The notes beneath the pieces are model-generated. The model made no database searches and was not told where the DNA came from. It was given only the letters and a program-made list of their open reading frames with translations. A DNA stretch of 11,757 nucleotides. Origin: CAXSEF01 sp964236535. Its GTDB lineage: Bacteria; Pseudomonadota; Alphaproteobacteria; Acetobacterales; Acetobacteraceae. Position numbers and translations under genes: made by a program. This document shows, in pieces, positions 5,865 to 11,757 of this stretch (positions are counted from its first letter, which is position 1; every line of letters starts with the position of its first letter). The DNA is taken from positions 1 through 11,757 of the forward strand of contig CAXSEF010000100.1 in NCBI GenBank assembly GCA_964236535.1, given 5' to 3'.

Positions 5865-5996
5865 AGCAAGGCCAGAGGCTCTGCCTCTGGACTCCGCTCA
5901 AGGCAAACCTTGAGAATCCCTATGCTTAATGGAAGGGTTTCCAAAAGGCTTGGCCCTTTGGTGGGTCTAAGGCAAAACCCAACCTTGCTTGCCTAG
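5865..5996 (+). repeat. Intergenic multi-hairpin repeat, best copy (copy A)
   Basis: Three consecutive hairpins are visible: CCAGAGGC-tct-GCCTCTGG (5872-5890, perfect 8-base stem), CTCAAGG-caaa-CCTTGAG (5897-5914, perfect 7-base stem), and CCAAAAGG-cttgg-CCCTTTGG (5941-5961, one mismatch). The last is followed by GGGTCTAAGG and TTGCTTGCCTAG. Twenty-two bases (5876-5897) are identical to 10581-10602. It fills the space between the YjbQ stop and the convergent sugar dehydrogenase gene, where the first hairpin could also end transcription of the YjbQ operon. I see no ORF in it. Confidence 0.75.
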
Positions 5997-6100
5997 GTCG
6001 GTGTCTGCGGCTGCTGGTGTGAAGCCGCCCCAACCCGCCAAAAGCGATGCCTGTGGACCTCTCGGTAAACCGGGGTCTGTCGCCCAGCGCCCCGACGGGT

Positions 6101-6117
6101 CGAGGGCAGAGCCCTCG
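6101..6117. terminator. Hairpin between convergent genes
   Basis: CGAGGGC-aga-GCCCTCG is a perfect 7-base stem with a three-base loop, 11 bases past the stop of the sugar dehydrogenase gene (minus strand). Neither side has a clean T-run, although CCTTTCC follows on the plus strand. It could serve both convergent transcripts. Its form resembles the first hairpin of the neighbouring repeat. Confidence 0.4.
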
Positions 6118-6128
6118 CCTTTCCTAAC

Positions 6129-7334
6129 CTAACGCCCGTCGTAGCTGATCCGGTAGATCGCCCCCGCAAAGTCATCGGACACCAGCAGGCTGCCGTCAGG
6201 CCTTTCGGCGATGTCGACCGGTCGGCCGCGATAGCTGCCATCCCCGTCCAGCCAGCCCTCGGCAAAGGGCTGGGTGTGGTCGGCGCTGCCGTCAGACCGG
6301 AGGAATGTTACCATGACCCGCGCCCCGACCGGGCTGCTGCGGTTCCACGAGCCGTGCTGCGCGCTGAAGATCGCGCCGCGATACTCGGCCGGGAACATGG
6401 TGCCGCGGTAGAAGGTCATGCCCAGGTCGGCGGCGTGGGCGACCATCTCCTGGATCGGGAACACGACATCGGCAGGCGGCGGGTCGCCAGCATACTCGTG
6501 CGTGCGGACATGGCCGCCGCCGTACCAGGGGAAGCCAAAATTCTGGCCGGGCGCGGTGGCGCGGTTGATCTCGCCGGGCGGGATGTCGTCGCCCATCAGG
6601 TCGACCTGGTTGTCGGTGAAGTAGAGCTGGCCACGGCCGGCGCCGCTAGGATTGAAGTCCAGCCCGACCGAATTGCGGATGCCGCGGGCGAACACCTCGC
6701 GGCCGGAGCCGTCGCGGTTCATGCGGATGATGCCGCCGATGCCCCATTGGCTGAACTCGGCCAAGCGTGCGGCCGGTGGCACGTTGAACGGCTGTCCCAG
6801 CGTCACATACAGCTTGTCGTCCGGACCGACGCGGCAGACCCGCGCGTCGTGGTTGTCGCTGAGCGCGTCGGCCGGGATGAGGCTCGGTGCGACAGTGCGC
6901 AGCGGCACGGGGTCGACTGCCTCCTCCGCGCCGGCCAGCGCCAGGATGCGGTTCTGCTCGACGATGTAGAGCGTGCCGTCTGGACTGAGGCAGACGCCGT
7001 TCGGCGCCTTCATCCGCAGCTCGGGAGCCAGGCGCTCGACTTGGACCGGTGCGTCCGCGACCTGGACAACGGTGTAGACCTTGCTGCCGCCGGTGCCGAC
7101 GAATACCTCGCCGCGGTGCGGACCCACGGCCATCGCGCGGGCATCGGGAACCAGCGCATACAGCGCGATGTGAAAGCCTGGCGGCAGGTGGATCGCCGCC
7201 AGGTCGGCGCGGATGGCGGCGGCTTGGCCGGGGTCCTGCGGCAGCGGCTCCGCGCCTGCGGACGGCACCGGCCCGGGAACGGCCAGCGCCGCAAGGATCA
7301 GCCAGGTCGTGGGTCCAGCACGCCGCAATCGCAT
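6129..7334 (-). CDS. Secreted PQQ-dependent sugar dehydrogenase-like beta-propeller protein
   Basis: This 401-residue protein belongs to the soluble glucose / aldose sugar / sorbosone dehydrogenase superfamily. A Sec signal peptide (basic RLRR, hydrophobic LILAALAV, cleavage likely after AGA at 26-28) sends it to the periplasm. Propeller motifs include PNGVCLSPDGTLYIVE (111-126), SDNHDARVCRVGPDDKLYVT (159-178; H162 is the candidate catalytic His and R165 a cofactor contact), GIRNSVGLDFNP (218-229), GEINRATAPGQNFGFPWYGG (254-273) and QHGSWNRSSPVG (326-337). The family oxidises sugars or sugar aldehydes at PQQ and passes electrons to quinone or cytochrome c; the substrate cannot be read from sequence. 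No PQQ synthesis genes are in view. The start at 7334 is chosen because the signal peptide begins there; the in-frame extension upstream to 7631 runs antisense through the PAS gene and is not credible. Confidence 0.88.
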   Translation of the reverse strand: MRLRRAGPTTWLILAALAVPGPVPSAGAEPLPQDPGQAAAIRADLAAIHLPPGFHIALYALVPDARAMAVGPHRGEVFVGTGGSKVYTVVQVADAPVQVERLAPELRMKAPNGVCLSPDGTLYIVEQNRILALAGAEEAVDPVPLRTVAPSLIPADALSDNHDARVCRVGPDDKLYVTLGQPFNVPPAARLAEFSQWGIGGIIRMNRDGSGREVFARGIRNSVGLDFNPSGAGRGQLYFTDNQVDLMGDDIPPGEINRATAPGQNFGFPWYGGGHVRTHEYAGDPPPADVVFPIQEMVAHAADLGMTFYRGTMFPAEYRGAIFSAQHGSWNRSSPVGARVMVTFLRSDGSADHTQPFAEGWLDGDGSYRGRPVDIAERPDGSLLVSDDFAGAIYRISYDGR

Positions 7335-7449
7335 TGGTCGTCCCCGGTTTGGTGCCGCAAGGCGAGGCTCTTCGCCGCTTAAGAGGGTATTCACCTGACA
7401 GGCGCAAGGTCGACGGGTGCGATCGGCCGCACTGCCGGAGGCCGCCCCC

Positions 7450-9349
7450 ATGACAATCGTCGCGACGCGCCCCGAGTTCGCCGGCCCATCGGACGGCGAG
7501 ACCGCGCAGGCCCTACTGGCGAACGCCATCCGCGAAGCGCTCGAATGGTCGAACAACATTGTCATGGTGCTCGACCACCAAGCGGGCGTGCTGTGGATCG
7601 CTGCCGTGAACGAGGCGGCGCGGGTCGCCACCGGCTATGCCGACAGGCAGCTGGTCGGCCCAGCCCTTCACCCTGCTGACCGGGCCCGTTACCGACCGGG
7701 CGGCGCTGGACGCCCTGCTTGCCGCGGCGCGGCAGGGCCATGCGCACCGCATCAAGCTGCGCTGCCGCACCTGCGCCGGCCAGGCGTTCTGGTTCAGACT
7801 GCACCTGATGCCGGCGCAGGCGCCCGGCGCTGGCGGCCGGCTCGTGGTACAGGGCCGCGACATCATCGCGAAGCTGCGTCAGACGGAGCACGACCACGCG
7901 CTGCAGGGGCTGCTGACCAAGGTATTTCGTCACCGTCGACGCCGTGGTCTCGATCATCGACCTGCAGGGCCGTTTGGTGATGACCAACCCGGCCCACGAC
8001 AGGCTCCTCGGCGTGCGTATCGGTATCCTGACCGGAACGGCCTCGCTCGAGCTCATCGCGCCGGCGTGGCGGAACCTGATCATCGCCGCACGGGCGCAGC
8101 AGGAGATCGACGGCCTCGATTACAGCATGGACGTGACGATGCTTCGGCCGGACGGGTCGGAAATCGCCTGCCGCATCACCTGCGTGATGGTACAGCGCGC
8201 CGACCTGCTCCGCTTCCGTACGGTCACCCTGCACCCCGAACTCCCGCCGACGCTTCCTGCGGCCGCGTCGCGCGCGGTGGCCGGTAGGCGGATCCAGCTG
8301 GTCGGGCTCAATCACGTGCGACAGACACTCGGCTTGCGCTGGCCGGCGCTCAAGAAACGCGCGATGGCGACGGCCGAGCGGATCCTGAGGACCCGGCTTG
8401 GTCCGCTCGACACCTTTTCCCGCACCGACGACAACGGGTTCGTGATCTGCTTCGTCGGCGCGAGCGAGGAGGACGCGACGTTTCGCGCCGCCACCATCGG
8501 GCGCGAGGTGCGCAAGCGGCTGATCGGCGACGAGGAGAGCGACGACGCCGCGCAGGTGTTCTCCGCCGCGACCGCCTTGCCCCCGACGGCGCCAACATTT
8601 CCGCGGCCGAGATCGCGGGCATTGTGAAGGATCGCATCGACGGTCGGCTGCGCACCACCCAGGCCAGCGCCCGGCTGCGACTAGCCGAGGCGGTGCAGAA
8701 CGCGTCGTGCGAGATGCAGGCGGTCCGCTCGCAAGAACGCACCGAACCAGTCGAATCGTTCCTGCGGCTGTCCGCCGAGACCGACGACACGGTGGACAGT
8801 GCGCTGGCCGTGCTGCCGGGATCGGAGACGTGAGGCTGGACAAGGACGCGATGCTGCTCGGCTTGGCGCGCGAGCATGAGCTCGAAAGCGCGCTGCAGAA
8901 CGCCTGCCAGCTCTTGTTCGTCCCGCTATCCGCCGAGATTCTGCTGGACCGGCGCCGCATGAAGGCGTGCCTGGAAGCCTGCGACACGATTGGGGAGCGG
9001 CTACGCCAGCATCTGGTCCTGGTCGCCACGCTGCCCGCCGAAGGCTGGTCGCCGGGGATTACCACCGAGCTGCCGCGCCTAGGTCCGTTCTGCCGCTTCG
9101 TGGGCATCGCAGTGCAGACACCCGACGCCGGATTCCAGCGTCTGGGCACTCGGGATCGGCTTCCATGTGGTGTATGCGGCGGCATGCGGAGGTCCGGCCT
9201 GGAAGCCCCGGATGCGGCAGCACAGTTCCAGCCTGCGAACGCAGCGCTGCCGCCTGGTCGTGCGTGGCGCCAACCCCGGCAACGCCGCGCGGCTGTTCGC
9301 CCATGGCACAGATCTGATCTCGGTCGCCGCCGAGCTTGAGGCGGAGTGA
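7450..9349 (+). pseudogene. PAS-domain sensory protein gene, broken by about five frameshifts (or sequencing indels)
   Basis: The ATG at 7450 has GGAGG (7437-7441) eight bases upstream. The reading continues only by switching frames near 7657-7663 (CCC run), 7925-7927 (TTT run), 8580-8584 (CCCCC run), 8816-8822 (GGG) and 9128-9134, ending at the TGA at 9347-9349. Each segment is protein-like and they join smoothly: GYADRQLVG then QPFTLLTGPVTDR; LLTKVF then VTVDAVVSIIDLQGRLVMTN; FSAATALPP then DGANISAAEIAGIV. Repaired, the product has about 630 residues: PAS plus PAC (about 1-150), a second PAS (about 155-260), then a GGDEF-like segment without a GGDEF motif (GRRIQLVGLNHVRQ ... DNGFVICFV ... 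IGREVRKRLIG), and a C-terminal domain that faintly recalls a degenerate EAL domain. No further stop codon interrupts the repaired frame. It is divergent from the sugar dehydrogenase gene across 115 bases. Confidence 0.7.
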
Positions 9350-9374
9350 GCCCGGCACCCGCCCGCGATCTCGC

Positions 9375-9872
9375 CTATCCCTTGGGCATGGCGTCGCCAC
9401 GGCGCGGGCCGCCCGCACGCCGGGCGCGCGGCTCGCGGTTCGGCCAGTCCACCACATGGTGCTCCAGCGGGCCGGCGCGGCGCTCGTTCACCACCCTGTC
9501 GCGCACCGAAATGCCCGCGCTGTGCACCGTCTCCGCATCGCCGGACACCAGCGGATGCCACCACGCGAGCCCCCTGCCCTCCGCAATCCGGCGGTACGCA
9601 CAACTCGGCGGCAGCCAGTCGATCTCGTCAAGCGAGGCGGGCGTCAGCGACACGCAATCCGGCACCCGGTGCTGCCGCCGCTGGTAATCCGAGCAGCGGC
9701 AGCTGGCACCGTCCAACAGCCGGCACGACACGTTGGTGTAGGCAAGCGCGCCGGTCTCGTCTTCGCGTAGCTTGTGCAGGCAGCAGCGGCCGCAGCCGTC
9801 GCACAACGACTCCCACTCCTCGACCGTCATCTCAGCGAGCGTCTTGGTGGTCCAGAACGGGGCTGTCGGCAT
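9375..9872 (-). CDS. YcgN / UPF0260 family cysteine-cluster protein
   Basis: This 165-residue protein matches the family over almost its full length (E. coli YcgN is about 150 residues). The diagnostic cluster is LCDGCGRCCLHKL, with C24, C27, C30 and C31, followed by YTNVSCRLLDGASCRCSDY and VPDCVSL, which supply further cysteines. The later family segments DWLPPSCAYRRIAEGRGLAW and VSGDAETVHSAGIS are also present. The cysteines probably bind a metal or Fe-S cluster, but no biochemical function is established. The start at 9872 has only an AGG immediately before the ATG, too close for a good ribosome binding site, so a weak or leaderless start is possible. The 3' end lies 25 bases from the convergent end of the broken PAS gene. 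Confidence 0.92.
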   Translation of the reverse strand: MPTAPFWTTKTLAEMTVEEWESLCDGCGRCCLHKLREDETGALAYTNVSCRLLDGASCRCSDYQRRQHRVPDCVSLTPASLDEIDWLPPSCAYRRIAEGRGLAWWHPLVSGDAETVHSAGISVRDRVVNERRAGPLEHHVVDWPNREPRARRAGGPRRGDAMPKG

Positions 9873-9941
9873 CCTGCGAGACTAGCGCGTGGCTGGTCCC
9901 GTGTCAGTGGCTAGGCGGTGCGGGTTCTCTCGACCATCGGA

Positions 9942-9961
9942 AGCAAGAAAGGCCAGAGGCT
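9942..9961 (+). repeat. Short fragment of the intergenic repeat (copy F)
   Basis: AGCAAGAAAGGCCAGAGGCT equals the left end of the copy at 5865-5880 (AGCAAGGCCAGAGGCT) with four extra bases. It stops where the second hairpin arm would begin and lies just past the 3' end of the acetyltransferase gene. At this length chance similarity cannot be excluded. Confidence 0.3.
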
Positions 9962-9970
9962 GGTGGTGTC

Positions 9971-10510
9971 TCAGGCTGGAATTGGCTGCCTGAACGGCTC
10001 GCTTTGACCCTCGCCGCCGATCGGTGCGTGCAGGTCCCGGTACATGACCAGCGCATCCACGTATCCAGCGGTAGGATGGCGAAATGCGCCGGGCAGCCGG
10101 CCCACGATCTCGAAGCCAAAGGTCTGCCAGAGCTTGATCGCCCGTTCGTTCGTGCTGACGACAAAGTTAAATTGCATTCCCCGATAGCCGCGGGCCCGAG
10201 CATGGTTGATCGAGTGCTCGCACATGTGGCGTGCGATGCCTTGGCCGGTCGCGGCGCTAGCGGTCATGTAGCCGCAGTTGCAGATGTGGGAGCCACCGCC
10301 CGTCTGGTTCGGCCGCATGTAGTACGTGCCGAGGATGACCCCATCATCCTCGGCAACGAAGGCTTCCTTGTCCGAAGCCATCCAGTAAGCGAGTGCAGCG
10401 TCCTCGCTCATCGCGAGATCAAGCGTATAGGTCTCGCCGGCCTGGATGGTGGGAAGGATGATGCCGGCGATGGCCGGAGCATCCTCAGGACGGGTGGAGC
10501 GGATAATCAT
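9971..10510 (-). CDS. GNAT-family N-acetyltransferase
   Basis: This 179-residue cytoplasmic protein has the GNAT fold order: an N-terminal IRSTRPEDAPAIAGI strand-helix (3-17), EAFVAEDDGVILGTYYMRPN (49-68), the acetyl-CoA binding motif A with ATGQGIARHM (87-96, a Q-x-x-G-x-G/A variant) and motif B with STNERAIKLWQTFGFEIVGR (119-138), ending in VDALVMYRDL. The substrate is unknown; small-molecule amines or protein N-termini are both possible. AAGG six bases upstream of the ATG supports the start at 10510. The C-terminal 20 residues are hydrophilic and poorly typical. A repeat copy separates it from the upstream minus-strand lipoprotein gene, so co-transcription is uncertain. Confidence 0.9.
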   Translation of the reverse strand: MIIRSTRPEDAPAIAGIILPTIQAGETYTLDLAMSEDAALAYWMASDKEAFVAEDDGVILGTYYMRPNQTGGGSHICNCGYMTASAATGQGIARHMCEHSINHARARGYRGMQFNFVVSTNERAIKLWQTFGFEIVGRLPGAFRHPTAGYVDALVMYRDLHAPIGGEGQSEPFRQPIPA

Positions 10511-10574
10511 GGGGACCTTCTAGGGATGGCCATCCTGCACCGCTACCCGCGGACAGATTTTAAGCTGAGACACT

Positions 10575-10768
10575 GCTCAAAGGCTCTGCCTCTGGACTCC
10601 GCCAAAGGCTGAGCTTTTGAAATCCCTGTTCTTAAAAATGGGATCAAAGCGCCCCAGGCCTTAGAGGCGGGCTCTTTGCGGGTCTGGGCGTGGCCCGTGC
10701 AAGATTCCGATGACCCGTACTGGCTATTAAAATGCGGGCGGAGGGGTGGGGCCAGTCTTGCTTGCCTC
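10575..10768 (+). repeat. Intergenic multi-hairpin repeat (copy B)
   Basis: It begins with the 22 bases (10581-10602) shared exactly with the copy at 5876-5897. It continues with CAAAGGC-tga-GCTTTTG (10603-10619, stem with one G-T pair), AAATCCCTGTTCTTAA, a GGGTCTGGGC block and, after about 50 unrelated bases, CTTGCTTGCCTCGG matching CTTGCTTGCCTAGG of the other copy. It lies between the lipoprotein gene and the acetyltransferase gene. The gene-free stretch 10511-10840 contains this and nothing else I recognise. Confidence 0.65.
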
Positions 10769-10840
10769 GGGCTCCCGTGCCGCGGCCCGACGGCGGATCG
10801 GGACTTCACGAGACGGGTCTCAGGCTGCGCCTTGCCTCTG

Positions 10841-11662
10841 CTAGCGGGGCGGCGGCAGCATCTGCTGCTGGACTACGCCGCGAGGTGCTGTGCTTCCGGG
10901 CCCGTTGTCCTGGGCCGGCGAATACGGTGAACCGTAGAGCGCTAGGGCAGGAGCCGCCTCCTGGTTGCCGAATCGCATCAGCACGGCGCGCAGCGGGTCG
11001 GCACCGGGGTTGTTCGCGCTCATCGCCATGACGATCCCGCGCGAGCCGATGTCCTGATTGTAGTAGGCGCGGTCGCCGATGCTGTCGGCCGTCATCACCC
11101 CGCCCTCAAGCGATATGCCGGCGTAGAGACCGCGGGTGCGCTCGAACGCGACGATGTCGGCGTTAAGCGCCGCGGTGGTGTCGCCCTCGACGCCGCCGCC
11201 CAGCGTCACCAGGGCGACAGAGGCCCCGGCGCCGATCTTGAACTGGCTGTCCATCACCGCGTCCAGGCCGCGCTGGGTGAGGATTATCATCATCAGTTCG
11301 GCGTCTTGCATCCCGGCCTGCAGCCCGAAACTGCCCGAACCCAGGCTGTAGAATGCGGGCGCCGACCACGACCCGTTGCCGCCACGCGCCAGCAGCACAC
11401 AGCCGCCGCCCTCGCCGCCGAACAGGAAGCCGACGCGAAACACCCGAGGGCAGATCATCACTGCCCGAGCCCGAGTCAGGGTGCGCGCCGCGACCCTCCC
11501 GGTGACCGGGTTGAGCAAATCCTGGGCGGACAGAGTGGCGCGGTCCACCAGCTCCTGCTGCTGCTGGGCACGCATCTGGTCGACTGCGCCCATCTCGCAC
11601 CCGGCGAGAGGCAGGACAGCGAGCACCGCTAGCGTTGCGGCAATCAGCACCTTGCGAACCAT
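10841..11662 (-). CDS. SYLF-domain (Ysc84/DUF500-type) lipoprotein
   Basis: This 273-residue protein starts with a lipoprotein signal: basic VRK, a hydrophobic stretch, and the lipobox LAGC with C22 as the modified cysteine; E23 follows. After a Gln-rich helix (about 30-45) comes the SYLF domain (about 60-235): ARAVMICPRVFRVGFLFGGE, GSWSAPAFYSLGSGSFGLQA, MMIILTQRGLDAVM, FKIGAGASVA, SLEGGVMTADSIGD and RAYYNQDI. SYLF domains bind lipids in eukaryotic relatives; the bacterial role is not established, and an envelope-associated function is inferred. The C-terminal 30 or so residues are Pro/Gln-rich and low in complexity. The start at 11662 is chosen because the signal peptide begins there and AGGGAG lies nine bases upstream; an in-frame ATG at 11728 would bury the signal peptide behind 22 extra residues. 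Confidence 0.9.
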   Translation of the reverse strand: MVRKVLIAATLAVLAVLPLAGCEMGAVDQMRAQQQQELVDRATLSAQDLLNPVTGRVAARTLTRARAVMICPRVFRVGFLFGGEGGGCVLLARGGNGSWSAPAFYSLGSGSFGLQAGMQDAELMMIILTQRGLDAVMDSQFKIGAGASVALVTLGGGVEGDTTAALNADIVAFERTRGLYAGISLEGGVMTADSIGDRAYYNQDIGSRGIVMAMSANNPGADPLRAVLMRFGNQEAAPALALYGSPYSPAQDNGPGSTAPRGVVQQQMLPPPR

Positions 11663-11757
11663 CTCCGGCTTCTCCCTGTCGAGTGGCCGGTGTGTAGCGG
11701 CGAACCATGGCGATACCAAGAAGCGCACACGCAGAACGTGAAGCGGACCGCGTCGCA

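Noticed and set aside
5865..5996. CRISPR array or insertion sequence ends
   Set aside because: Repeats here are single dispersed copies without regular spacers, and no transposase or flanking target duplication is visible.
6276..7382. 368-residue plus-strand ORF opposite the sugar dehydrogenase
   Set aside because: It is antisense to a clear protein family and its composition is that of a reversed GC-rich codon pattern, without motifs or a ribosome binding site.
7335..7631. N-terminal extension of the sugar dehydrogenase to 7631
   Set aside because: It would run antisense through the start of the PAS gene and place the signal peptide 100 residues inside the protein.
7863..9185. 440-residue minus-strand ORF opposite the PAS gene
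   Set aside because: Its Arg/Pro/Ser-rich sequence has no domain I recognise, while the plus strand gives PAS-like protein in joined frames. It survives only because stops are rare in GC-rich DNA.
10004..10612. 202-residue plus-strand ORF opposite the acetyltransferase
   Set aside because: Antisense to a clear GNAT protein; no independent evidence of coding.

Overview
This is a GC-rich chromosomal window (by eye well over 60% G+C) with the look of an alphaproteobacterium. The gene families (MbfA, YcgN, a PQQ-type sugar dehydrogenase, a short-form adenosylhomocysteinase), the codon bias and the style of the intergenic hairpin repeats suggest Rhodospirillales, possibly Acetobacteraceae. That placement is inference: no rRNA or other decisive marker is present.

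Layout. A membrane-bound ferritin/iron exporter (mbfA, +) follows a promoter flanked by two palindromes. It converges on a cytochrome b561 (-) across about 450 bases of repeat-derived sequence. Next come adenosylhomocysteinase (ahcY, +) with a candidate SahR-type operator and a strong 3' hairpin, and a 69-residue hypothetical protein (+). A 470-base gap holds the remnant of a cold-shock protein gene on the minus strand plus a partial repeat. A transglutaminase-like protein and a YjbQ/UPF0047 protein (both +) form a probable two-gene operon. After the best repeat copy comes a secreted PQQ-type sugar dehydrogenase (-), divergent from a PAS-domain sensory protein gene (+) that is intact over about 1.9 kb except for five apparent frameshifts. 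The right part holds three minus-strand genes: a YcgN/UPF0260 cysteine-cluster protein, a GNAT acetyltransferase and a SYLF-domain lipoprotein.

How the genes work together. There is no single pathway. The window is a patchwork of housekeeping and envelope or stress functions: iron detoxification, SAM-cycle recycling, periplasmic sugar oxidation, membrane electron transfer. I found no coherent new defence, mobile or biosynthetic system, no tRNA or rRNA, no CRISPR array and no insertion sequence.

The signals most worth a second look are the diverged family of multi-hairpin intergenic repeats (at least four copies plus fragments), the two palindromes at the mbfA promoter, the palindrome before ahcY, the cold-shock gene remnant, the frameshifted PAS gene, and the missing canonical catalytic histidine in the transglutaminase-like protein.
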